Notes under the pieces: model-generated
Databases searched by the model: none
What the model was told of the DNA's origin: nothing
Seen by the model: only the letters and a program-made list of their open reading frames with translations
Part shown: in pieces, positions 1-8,142 of the stretch
Layout: every line of letters begins with the position of its first letter
How positions within the stretch are numbered: position 1 is the stretch's first letter
Program-made: the position numbers and the translations under genes
Assembly (NCBI RefSeq): GCF_001187505.1
Contig: NZ_CP012150.1
Span: forward strand, 1,984,001 to 2,048,000
Direction of reading: 5' to 3'
Origin: Mycolicibacterium goodii
GTDB taxonomy: Bacteria > Actinomycetota > Actinomycetes > Mycobacteriales > Mycobacteriaceae
DNA: 64,000 nucleotides

Positions 1-1248
1 TAGCCGATCCAGGCTGATCCCCAGCAGCAGCTGATCACCGACGGGATCCCCGGTCAGCCACGGCGCCATCCACCGCCGTCGCGCATCGACACCACTGGCG
101 GTGCTGCTGATGCCGTAGCCGAAACGTTTGCCTTCCACCGCGTCGGGTTGGGCGCTGTAATAGACAAAAGCCTGCCCACTACCGGTCAGCACGCGAGCCG
201 GCTCGGTCAGCTCCAGCAACAACATGAACACCCCGTACGCCGTCGTCAGCGACGTATTGAGCACCGCGGCGCGCTGATGGTCGCCGCCGAGCGGGCGAAG
301 TTCTGGGCGCAGCGCTGTCACCGGCACCGTCATCACCGATCGCCGGCCGCGGCGGGCTCTATCGGCGTGGACAAAGACGATACCGGGTTCGTCCGGGCTG
401 CTCGCGGATCGGTGTGGGGCCGGCAGTGCGTCCAGCGTCGAGAGGTTCAGGCCGGTCAGCCCGGCCAGTAGGACACCGAACGCCCACGCCTCACCCGGTG
501 TCACATGCAGCAACGGCATCAGCCGGCACCCACCGGCAGCGCTGACCGCCCGGCGTGTCACGTACGCCCTGGCACCCGACGCGGTGCGCGGAAAGTCACC
601 TTCGCGGGCGCAGTGATCAAGCACTTCGGCCAGACTACGACGCGGATCGGCCGCGGGCAGGTGATCGAACCGACCGCCACGAAAATCGGCGACCATCTCC
701 CAATGCATCCGCAGCCGACTTCGCGCCCGCCGAACCATCGCCCGCGCCACCACATTGATCCGACGGAACTCGTCAGACGAATATGGTTGTCGCGCTTTAA
801 GATTCCTTTGATGACGCACCCGCGCGAACCCATGACAGACCTGCTCAGGGACGACAGGACTGCACCGTAGCAACGTCTTGAGCGCCGGCGCGGGGCCCGG
901 CCCACTGGGCACCCGACAGGACATGGCCAGCAACCCGGCATCAGCGACAGACAGCGCGGCCAGTCCCTCGATCCCCGGGCGGTTCTCGTCCAGCCAACAG
1001 CAGGCGTGCCGGGCGGCCTGCCACAACGCACCAGCGCCCCGTACTCGCTTGGATACTCCCAACACGCCGGTAGCTTCCTCGAACGCGACCGCAAAATCGT
1101 GACGCACGCCGCCGGCGCCCGGGAGGCGACCGAAATCGAAATCCTTCCATACCCCGCCGTCCTCACTGACGAACCGCACGACCAGACCGCGGCGCCGCGA
1201 TGCGGGACGCCACGCTGGATCCGGCTGCGCCGCAGGTCGACCCGTCAC
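1..1248 (-). CDS. Recombinase-associated partner protein (partial, runs off left edge)
   Basis: The frame is open for all 416 codons from a GTG at 1248 to the first base of the window, so the C-terminus lies outside. The GTG overlaps the TGA of the upstream tyrosine recombinase (GTGA), so translation is probably coupled. The middle of the protein contains GVLLAGLTGLNLSTLDAL, at about residue 240. This resembles the GLRxGEL block of tyrosine recombinases, but the expected Arg is Thr. It may be a diverged, possibly non-catalytic member of a multi-recombinase mobile element. The C-terminal HxxR and Tyr motifs, if present, are beyond the edge. The exact family is not recognised; an uncharacterised accessory protein is the alternative. 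Confidence 0.7.
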   Translation of the reverse strand, partial: MTGRPAAQPDPAWRPASRRRGLVVRFVSEDGGVWKDFDFGRLPGAGGVRHDFAVAFEEATGVLGVSKRVRGAGALWQAARHACCWLDENRPGIEGLAALSVADAGLLAMSCRVPSGPGPAPALKTLLRCSPVVPEQVCHGFARVRHQRNLKARQPYSSDEFRRINVVARAMVRRARSRLRMHWEMVADFRGGRFDHLPAADPRRSLAEVLDHCAREGDFPRTASGARAYVTRRAVSAAGGCRLMPLLHVTPGEAWAFGVLLAGLTGLNLSTLDALPAPHRSASSPDEPGIVFVHADRARRGRRSVMTVPVTALRPELRPLGGDHQRAAVLNTSLTTAYGVFMLLLELTEPARVLTGSGQAFVYYSAQPDAVEGKRFGYGISSTASGVDARRRWMAPWLTGDPVGDQLLLGISLDRL

Positions 1249-2753
1249 TGATGCCCTGTCAACACGCGCGGCTCACCAACACCGACCGTGGCAACGAGAC
1301 GCTCCAGGGCTTGCCGATCATCGGCATCCATCAATGCGACAAGTTCCTCGACCTGCAATGCTTGAAAGGGCTCCAGATACACATTCCGGGTCACCTCAGC
1401 GCTGCGATGCCCCAGCAAGGTGGCCAGCAGGAACCACACATCGCCGAGTTGATTGCGGAAGTCTCGCTGCTCCTGTGCAGTCAACATGTCGGTGCGGCGC
1501 CACGCCACGAACGTCGCGATGCAGTACCAGCGCAGCGCGAAAGAATGCCTCAACATGTGAGGACGACACCACAGCCGCGCACCATCTTCGTGTGTCGAAG
1601 CCCTTGCGACTCTGGCGTTCGCCCTGTCAAAAGTCTTGTACCACGCGTGCTTCGGGCGCGGCGTCCCGTCATGATTGAGCCACAACCACATCGGTTCCAA
1701 CCCGCCACGAACCCGACGAAACATCTTCATCCGTAACAGCGGATCGAGCGTATCCACGCTCACCACGCGCCGCGACCCCTCATCATCGACAACGTCTAAT
1801 CGCCTGTCGCCGCGGACCTGTTCGACGATCCAGCGATCCACCACCTGCTCGTAGCGACCCGCCGCCTGCGCACGGGCGACAGCCGCAGTACGACTGCCCT
1901 CGTGCAGATAGAAATCAACCTGTTGACAGACGCGGTGCCGCATCCAAAATGTGCGCCCGCTCCCACCTTTGGCGCAGGCGGACGCAACACGCGAACGCGC
2001 CAGGCCCTCCGCGCCCGGTGCCGGAACCTCGACCGTCAACGCACTGGACCACTCACCGATGCGCAAACCGGTCCCGAACAAGCCGTCGACGAAGGCGGTA
2101 TCACGATCCTCCGTCGATCCCCGCCAATCAGGGTGCGGCGTACCAGCCGTGGTGAAGCCACGCAATCCTAGGTTGCGCCACAGTCGAAATGCTTGTGGAG
2201 TAAGCCATTTCACGTCTGACCTCCGCATCCCCGACGGGGTGCTCTCTAAGGTCACACGCTGCCCACCCGCCCATGACGTGACTATGGCCCGTGCTCGAAC
2301 CGGGTTCTCAACTCCCTGATGCTCGGCCGCCCACAAATAGAAACCGCGGATCGTCGACCGATCAACGCAGAAGCTGGCGGCACTCACATACTGGGGATTC
2401 TCCCGCGCCGACAGTCGCCACTCCTTGAACGCAGCAAGCTCCGATCGCGACGCCTAGTCCCACCGAACATCCACCGCGTGCAAGAAATCCAGCCAGATCT
2501 TCAACGACAACGCGTACCGGCGCACCGGCGCCGTTGCTCGCCGTTTTATCGCCGGATCGCGCCAGTAGGCATTCACCACAGCATCCGCACGGCCCCACGG
2601 ATCAAGAAAGAAGGGTGTGCCATCACGCGCACCATTGCGCTTCGCCCAGTCCGCAATGTCACCCAACCCGGGCACCACATCGTCCACCGAGACGAACCGG
2701 CGCTGGAAATCATAGAAGTGCAGAGACCAACCGGCAGCGGATTCACCAGTCAT
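1245..2753 (-). pseudogene. Tyrosine recombinase with in-frame amber stop
   Basis: A 503-codon frame from ATG 2753 (preceded by a GGGAG-type ribosome binding site) reads as one phage-integrase-family protein, except for a TAG at 2454-2456, codon 100. The N-terminal half has the SAM-like arm (SLKIWLDFLHAVDVRWD). After the stop the frame continues as ASRSELAAFKEWRLSARENP and on to the catalytic domain: GTGLRIGEW (Arg), PHMLRHSFA (HxxR), LLGHRS (His) and NVYLEP (Tyr nucleophile). All catalytic residues remain. The single nonsense codon truncates the product to 99 residues unless it is read through or translation restarts. The gene belongs to a mobile element together with the overlapping gene downstream. 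Confidence 0.8.
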
Positions 2754-3033
2754 TTCGGCTCCCTCTCACCTCGCCAGCAACGATCCCATCATCACCGACA
2801 CCACATCCCGACCACCTTCGACACGCCCTGTCGGGCAGTGAACGGGGGACTGCTGTGTCGGCGGGCAGTTCACGCTGGAACGTCACGCCGTCATCGCCTT
2901 CGAAGGTGAGCAGCACTCCGGAGTCGGTGTCCTCCTTGTGGACCACCTTGCAGACGGGTTCCCCGGTGCCGAGGGCGATGACGTCACCGGGGGCCACCTC
3001 GTCGATGCGCGCGACGGCGTTGTTCTCAGACAT
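2743..3033 (-). CDS. Small conserved hypothetical protein, 3' end probably altered
   Basis: A small acidic protein beginning MSENNAVARIDEVAPGDVIAL. I place the start at ATG 3033 because the upstream extension MVNAQSGYRQT looks non-coding. The first ~60 residues form a compact beta-rich domain (GEPVCKVVHKEDT, TFEGDDGVTFQRELPADT) that I recognise as a widespread mycobacterial hypothetical family. After ELPADTAV the sequence changes to Arg/Gly/Cys-rich PRSLPDRACRRWSGCGVG and runs into the start of the recombinase gene. This suggests that insertion of the recombinase element replaced the native C-terminus. The function is unknown. Confidence 0.6.
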   Translation of the reverse strand: MSENNAVARIDEVAPGDVIALGTGEPVCKVVHKEDTDSGVLLTFEGDDGVTFQRELPADTAVPRSLPDRACRRWSGCGVGDDGIVAGEVRGSRNDW

Positions 3034-3073
3034 GGTCTGTCGATAGCCGCTTTGCGCGTTCACCAAACCGGTG

Positions 3074-4537
3074 TCAGGCCACCGCCCACAGCCCGAGGCT
3101 GATCACGAAGGCGGTCAACCCCAGCGTCGTCTCCAGCACGGTCCAGGTCTTGAGCGTGGTCTTGACATCCATGCCGAAGAACCGGCTGACCAACCAGAAG
3201 CCCGAATCGTTGACGTGCGAGAGCACGGTGGCACCCGCCGCGATCGCCATCACCAACGCGGTGAGCTGCAGGCTGCTCAGGCCTGCCGCGGCGACCGACG
3301 CGGCCAGCAGACCCGCAGTCGTGGTCAGGGCGACCGTGGCCGAACCCTGTGCGACGCGCAGCAGCGTGGAGATGAGGAACGCCTGCAGGATCAGCGACAC
3401 ACCGAGATTGGAAAGCGAACCGCTGAGGGCATCTCCGATACCGCTCAGCCGCAGCACACCGCCGAACATGCCGCCGGCGCCGGTGATCAGGATGATCGCG
3501 CAGATCGGGCCGAGTGCGTTGTCGAGGATGTCGGTCACGGTTGCCATCGACCTGCCGCGCAGGCCCAGGACCAAGGTGGCCACGATGACGGTGATCAGCA
3601 GGGCGATGGACGTCGTGCCGATCAGTTTGAGGTACTCCGCCCAGGTGGCGTCTTCCGCGATCACACCGGCGGTCTGGAGGGTATCGAGCACGGTGTTGAA
3701 CGAGATCAACACGAAGGGCAGCAGCAGCACACCGAGGACCGTCACGAATGCCGGTGCGGTCCGGGTGGCTGTGGTCGAGGTACCGCCCGCTCCGCCGACG
3801 GCGTCTGTGTCGGTGTCCGTGTCGGGGTTTCTGACGGGGTCGGCGTCGAGGTCGCGGCCGCCGTTGATCTCACCGAACAGCGACGTGGGAATGTCGACGT
3901 AGACGCGCCGACCGATCACCTGGGACACCAGAAACGCGCCGATGTACCAGGACACCACCGCCACCGGGACACCGACGATGAGGGTGAGACCGATGTTGGC
4001 GCCGAGCAGTTCGGCTGCGGCCACCGGACCGGGGTGCGGTGGGACCAGCGCATGCATCGCCGCGAACGCACCGGCCGCTGGGAATGCGTACAGCAGCATC
4101 GATCCGCCGAAGCGGCGTGCCACGGTCATGATGATCGGCAGGAAGACGACCAGACCGGCGTCGAAGAAGATCGGGAAACCGAACAGCAGCGCGGCCACGC
4201 CGAGCGCGAACGGTGCCCGCTTCTCGCCGAACCTGCCGATCAGCGTGTCGGCGAGAACCTGTGCGCCGCCGGTGGTTTCGAGCAACCGGCCGATCATGAC
4301 GCCGAAGCCGACAAGCAGGGCGACCGAGCCCAGCGTGTTGGAGAAGCCGAACGACAGTGCGCTCGGCACATCGGCGACGGGGATGCCTGCGGCCAGCGCG
4401 GTCAACAGGCTCACCAGCACCAGTGCGAGGAACGCGTGCAGCTTCACCTTGATGATCAGGAACAGCAGCACCGCGACGGCGGCCGCCGCTATCAGCAGAA
4501 GGGTTGTGGTCCCGTATGCCGGTTCAATGGCCTCCAC
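3074..4537 (-). CDS. gntP: Gluconate:H+ symporter, GntP family
   Basis: A 487-residue inner-membrane permease with about 12-14 hydrophobic segments spread over the whole length (for example LLLIAAAAVAVLLFLIIKV near the N-terminus), matching the GntP/GntT family in length and in its conserved VPPHPGPVAAAELLGANIG segment. It imports gluconate with protons. The start is a GTG at 4537 behind a strong GAGGAGG site. It lies 36 bp downstream of the gluconokinase gene on the same strand, so uptake and phosphorylation are co-transcribed. A hydrophilic, Asp/Thr-rich cytoplasmic loop (DADPVRNPDTDTDTDAVGG) is the least conserved part. A related aldonate or hydroxy-acid could be the true substrate. Confidence 0.92.
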   Translation of the reverse strand: MEAIEPAYGTTTLLLIAAAAVAVLLFLIIKVKLHAFLALVLVSLLTALAAGIPVADVPSALSFGFSNTLGSVALLVGFGVMIGRLLETTGGAQVLADTLIGRFGEKRAPFALGVAALLFGFPIFFDAGLVVFLPIIMTVARRFGGSMLLYAFPAAGAFAAMHALVPPHPGPVAAAELLGANIGLTLIVGVPVAVVSWYIGAFLVSQVIGRRVYVDIPTSLFGEINGGRDLDADPVRNPDTDTDTDAVGGAGGTSTTATRTAPAFVTVLGVLLLPFVLISFNTVLDTLQTAGVIAEDATWAEYLKLIGTTSIALLITVIVATLVLGLRGRSMATVTDILDNALGPICAIILITGAGGMFGGVLRLSGIGDALSGSLSNLGVSLILQAFLISTLLRVAQGSATVALTTTAGLLAASVAAAGLSSLQLTALVMAIAAGATVLSHVNDSGFWLVSRFFGMDVKTTLKTWTVLETTLGLTAFVISLGLWAVA

Positions 4538-4573
4538 GACGCCTCCTCAACACGTCGAACTCCATGCCTTGGC

Positions 4574-5086
4574 TCACCGGTCCTCCTCTGGTGTGTGGGA
4601 TTCTCTTGTGCTGACGTAGCTTTCGATGATGTCGTCGATGGACTGGTCGACATCGATGGCGATTCCGCGCTCGTCGGCCTCAAGCGGCTCGAGCGTGTTG
4701 AACTGGGACTCCAGCAGCGACGCGGGCATGAAGTGGCCCGGCCTGCTCGCCTGCCTGCGGCCGATGGTCTCCATCGAGCCCTGCAGGTGGAGGAACTCGA
4801 TGTCCGGGCAGTGGTGCCGCAGTTGGTCGCGGTAGGTGCGTTTGAGCGCCGAGCAGCTCATCACGCCGCCGTCCGGATGCCCGGCCAGCCACCTGCCGAT
4901 CGATTCGAGCCAGGGACGCCGGTCGTCGTCGTCGAGCGCATGCCCGGCCGACATCTTCTCGATGTTGGCCGGCGGGTGGAAGTCATCGGCGTCGGCGAAG
5001 GGCACGCGCAGACGCTGCGCCAGTGCCGCACCCACTGTCGACTTTCCGGATCCCGAGACTCCCATGACGACGATCGGTGTAGCCAT
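4574..5086 (-). CDS. gntK: Gluconokinase
   Basis: A 170-residue P-loop kinase that phosphorylates D-gluconate to 6-phosphogluconate, which feeds the pentose phosphate pathway. The Walker A motif GVSGSGKST sits at residues 9-17. It is followed by the family-specific DADDFHPPANIEKMSAGHALDD segment and CSALKRTYRDQLR, where the GntK fold binds sugar acid and phosphate. The length equals the usual GntK size. ATG 5086 is preceded by an AGAGG site. It is the first gene of the gntK-gntP operon and is transcribed divergently from the GntR regulator. Confidence 0.95.
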   Translation of the reverse strand: MATPIVVMGVSGSGKSTVGAALAQRLRVPFADADDFHPPANIEKMSAGHALDDDDRRPWLESIGRWLAGHPDGGVMSCSALKRTYRDQLRHHCPDIEFLHLQGSMETIGRRQASRPGHFMPASLLESQFNTLEPLEADERGIAIDVDQSIDDIIESYVSTRESHTPEEDR

Positions 5087-5144
5087 ACCCTCTTCTGCCT
5101 GTTGATGTGCGAGACGTCACAAAGCGTGCCTCAATAATCATACG

Positions 5145-5152
5145 ATTGCAAT
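5145..5152. promoter_or_regulatory. Candidate GntR operator between gntK and gntR
   Basis: The 8-bp palindrome ATTGCAAT lies in an AT-rich patch (roughly 5131-5160) between the divergent gntK and gntR genes. AT-rich dyads in this position are typical binding sites for gluconate GntR repressors. The dyad is short and no second copy was seen, so the call is tentative. Confidence 0.3.
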
Positions 5153-5211
5153 ACCTATTTCTTAATGAGTAGCTCTTTTCGGCGCTGATCGTCCTCTGGC
5201 ATCATCAATTG

Positions 5212-5967
5212 ATGCTCGATCGTCCGGTTGCTGGCGCACTCCACGGGAATCTCGTCACCGCGCTGGGAACCGGCATCGTGTCGGGCCGCTATCTGCCAGG
5301 ACACGTGCTCACCCTGGAGGGGGTCAGCGCAGAGCATGGTGTGTCCCGCAGCGTCGCTCGCGAGGCCGTGCGCGTGCTGGAGTCCATGGGCATGGTCGAG
5401 TCCCGCCGCCGGGTGGGGATCACCGTGCAGGAACCCGAGAAGTGGAACGTCTTCGATCCGGTGCTGATTCGTTGGCGGTTGGAGGCCGGTGACCGCACGG
5501 CGCAGTTGATGTCGCTCTCGGAACTGCGCCTGGGCTTCGAGCCGGCCGCGGCCGCTTTGGCGGCACGACGGGCCAGCCCGCACCAGTGCCGGATCATGGC
5601 GACCGCGGTGTCGGACATGGTGATGCACGGACGCAACGGGGATCTCGAGGCTTATCTGGAGGCGGACAAGCTGTTCCACCAGACCCTGCTCGAAGCCAGC
5701 GGTAACGAGATGTTCCGGGCGCTCAACGGTGCGGTCGCCGAGGTGCTCGCGGGCCGCACGCACCACGGTCTGATGCCGGAGAAGCCGAACATCGACGCGA
5801 TCGCGCTGCACGACGAGGTCGCCCGCGCGATCCGGATGGGTGAGGCAGGCCAGGCCGAGCGGGCCATGCGCGCGATCATCGACGAGGCGGCCTCCGCGAT
5901 CGTCGAGGTCGATCCGTCCCCGACGGAGAACGAACCATCGGACACGGGGGACGCCGCGCACGCATAG
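5212..5967 (+). CDS. gntR: GntR/FadR-type regulator of gluconate genes
   Basis: A 251-residue regulator with an N-terminal winged helix-turn-helix (VSAEHGVSRSVAREAVRVLESMGMV, about residues 42-65) and a C-terminal FCD ligand-binding domain. The FCD domain has the helical ELRLGFEPAAAALAARRAS and the metal/ligand residues in DKLFHQTLLEASGNEMF and ALHDEVARAI. It is divergent from gntK-gntP, the usual arrangement for a gluconate-responsive repressor. The start could be ATG 5212 or the TTG just before it; no clear ribosome binding site separates them. It ends 14 bp from the convergent TopoM subunit A gene. Confidence 0.88.
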   Translation: MLDRPVAGALHGNLVTALGTGIVSGRYLPGHVLTLEGVSAEHGVSRSVAREAVRVLESMGMVESRRRVGITVQEPEKWNVFDPVLIRWRLEAGDRTAQLMSLSELRLGFEPAAAALAARRASPHQCRIMATAVSDMVMHGRNGDLEAYLEADKLFHQTLLEASGNEMFRALNGAVAEVLAGRTHHGLMPEKPNIDAIALHDEVARAIRMGEAGQAERAMRAIIDEAASAIVEVDPSPTENEPSDTGDAAHA

Positions 5968-5981
5968 GCGGCGCCACGCAG

Positions 5982-8123
5982 CTACTCCGCAGGCGCCGGT
6001 GCCACGTCCGCGCCGGATCCCTTCACGGCCGCCTTGGCGCGGTTCTCGGGCCGCACCGCCTTCTTGCCGCGCAGGTAGCCGCTCTTCGAGATCGACGCCG
6101 CGAGCAGGGCCTCCTCGCCCTTGACGAACGGGTGGAACGCCACGCCTGCACCACCGCGCCCCTTGACCGGGATGTCGGCGACTTCGGTGACCTTCCAACT
6201 CTTTTCGGCGATCGACAGGATGGCCTCGCCGTTGGCGCACGACACCGGCAGTGCGGCGATCACCTCGTCGCCGTCGCCCGCCAGCTTCACGCCCGCCACG
6301 CCGTTGCCCGCCACGCCCTGCGGGTTCACCGCAGCAGGGTCGATGCGCAGGACCTTGCCGCGCCGCGTCACGAGTGCCAGGTGGTAGCCCTCCGGAAGCA
6401 CGCCTGAGCGCACCAACCCGGTGATGTCGGGCGCCACCGGGATGTCACGGATCTTGAACGGCAGGCCGTTGCCGGTGGTGAACTTGATGCGCCCGTCGGT
6501 CCACACGGCCCAGCCCAGACCCGAGGTGAGCAGCTCACCGTGGCTGTCGGAGAACACACCACGGTCATCGAGCCGCCAGGCGGTGTTGACCTTGCGTTCG
6601 CGTTGACCGTCCTCGTCGCCGCGGGAAACCGGCGTCGCATCCAAGTCCAGCACGGTGCGCCGGTCGTACTCGGCGCCCTTGAACAGCTTGGCGGTCTCGA
6701 CGAGTTCCTGGTCGATCACCTTGCGGCGGGACTCGGGGTTGGTCACCAAGTCGGTGAGTTCGGCGAACTCGGCGTCGAGTTTTTCCGCCTCGGCCTGCAG
6801 CTCGATCACGTCGAGTTTGGTCAGCCGCCGAAGCTGCAGTCCCAAAACGTAATCCGCCTGTTCGGAGTCGATCTTGAATCGCTCCTGCAGGCCCTTGCGC
6901 GCCTCGTCGACGGTTTCCGAGCCGCGGATGACGGCGACGGCGGCGTCGATGTCCAGGTGGATCTTCATCAGGCCGGCCACCAAGTGGCGGCGCGCCGTGA
7001 CCTTCTCCAGTCGGTATTCGCTGCGGTGCAGCACCACCGAATCGCGCAACTGGAGGAACGCCATGATCAGCTCGCGCACCGACCACCAGCGCGGCACCCG
7101 GTTCTCGTCGAGGGCCACCAGGCTCGCGGCGAAGGTGGATTCCAGCGGCGTGAGCGCCAGCAGCTGCTCGCGGATCTGTTCGGCGTTGTGACCGCGCTTG
7201 GCGGTGACGACGATGCGCAGGCCGTTGCGGCGGTCGGTGAGGTCCGACATGTCCGCCACACCCGACAGCTCGCCGGACTCGACGAGCGCCCGGATCCGGT
7301 CCTGCACGGTGTTGCTCGCCACGCCGGGCGGTAGTTCGGTGATGATGCAGTTCTTGCCCTCGACCGAGATCGTGCCGCGCACGGTGAAATGCCCACGGCC
7401 GGTGGTGATGTACTCGCGCAGTCCGGCTGTGCCGACCACGCTCGCGCCGGAACCCCAGTCCGGTCCGGGGATGAGCTTGCACAACCGGTCATCGGTCATG
7501 TTGGGGGTCTTCAGCAGCGCTCGGCAGGCCGCCATGACCTCGCGCGGGTTGTGCGCGGGCACCTTGGTGGCCCACCCCTCGGCGATGCCGACGGCCCCGT
7601 TGCACAGCAGCACGGGCCACTGCGCGGGCAGCACCGTCGGCTCGACCCATTCGCCGTCGAACGTCGGCACCATCGGCACCGCATGGTCGTTGAGTTCGGC
7701 GGTCAGCGCCGCACCCGGCGCCGACAGCCGCATCTCGGTGTAGCGGTCGGCGGCCGGGATGTCGCCCTGGATGCGGGGGAACGCGCCTTGTCCGTCAATG
7801 ACTTTCACGCGCTGGAAGTCCGCGGCCATCAGCGCGGCGGCCCCGTACATCGAGGCGCCGCCGTGGGGGTGCAGGTTGCCGGTGACCGCCGAGCACACCT
7901 TCGACGATTTCTGTGGTTTGTTGCCGGGCAGCAGTTTCGAGTCGTGCATCTGGTAGAGCAGCCGGCGCTGGCCCGGTTTGAGCCCGTCGTAGGCCGACGG
8001 GATGGCGCGGTCGCTGACGCTGTAGAGCGCGAAGGTCAGCTGATAGTGGTTCCAGTAGTCGTCGGCGCTCTGGTCGAGCACCAAATCGGGGTTCTGCTCG
8101 GGAACGTCCAGGGTGGCGGTCAC
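5982..8123 (-). CDS. TopoM-like type II topoisomerase, subunit A
   Basis: A 713-residue GyrA/ParC homologue, shorter than GyrA. It carries the breakage-reunion domain with the quinolone-pocket region (GNLHPHGGASMYGA, about residues 82-95) and the catalytic tyrosine in RYTEM (Tyr128). The C-terminal part has beta-pinwheel-like repeats but I see no canonical GyrA box. It starts at GTG 8123, 19 bp after the subunit B stop, so the two are co-transcribed. The organism's housekeeping gyrase would be elsewhere. This pair corresponds to the additional mycobacterial topoisomerase TopoM, described in M. smegmatis as an atypical enzyme that can introduce positive supercoils. Assignment to TopoM rests on homology and context. 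Confidence 0.88.
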   Translation of the reverse strand: MTATLDVPEQNPDLVLDQSADDYWNHYQLTFALYSVSDRAIPSAYDGLKPGQRRLLYQMHDSKLLPGNKPQKSSKVCSAVTGNLHPHGGASMYGAAALMAADFQRVKVIDGQGAFPRIQGDIPAADRYTEMRLSAPGAALTAELNDHAVPMVPTFDGEWVEPTVLPAQWPVLLCNGAVGIAEGWATKVPAHNPREVMAACRALLKTPNMTDDRLCKLIPGPDWGSGASVVGTAGLREYITTGRGHFTVRGTISVEGKNCIITELPPGVASNTVQDRIRALVESGELSGVADMSDLTDRRNGLRIVVTAKRGHNAEQIREQLLALTPLESTFAASLVALDENRVPRWWSVRELIMAFLQLRDSVVLHRSEYRLEKVTARRHLVAGLMKIHLDIDAAVAVIRGSETVDEARKGLQERFKIDSEQADYVLGLQLRRLTKLDVIELQAEAEKLDAEFAELTDLVTNPESRRKVIDQELVETAKLFKGAEYDRRTVLDLDATPVSRGDEDGQRERKVNTAWRLDDRGVFSDSHGELLTSGLGWAVWTDGRIKFTTGNGLPFKIRDIPVAPDITGLVRSGVLPEGYHLALVTRRGKVLRIDPAAVNPQGVAGNGVAGVKLAGDGDEVIAALPVSCANGEAILSIAEKSWKVTEVADIPVKGRGGAGVAFHPFVKGEEALLAASISKSGYLRGKKAVRPENRAKAAVKGSGADVAPAPAE

Positions 8124-8142
8124 GGTGTTCTACCTAGGCTCT

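Noticed and set aside
2454..2456. Amber codon as recoded sense codon
   Set aside because: There is no sign of pyrrolysine or suppressor genes here, and the codon lies in an ordinary region of the integrase family.
3071..5137. 688-codon plus-strand open frame opposite gntP and gntK
   Set aside because: Gln/His/Asp/Arg-rich with no domain pattern; it is antisense to two clear genes and typical of high-GC shadow frames.
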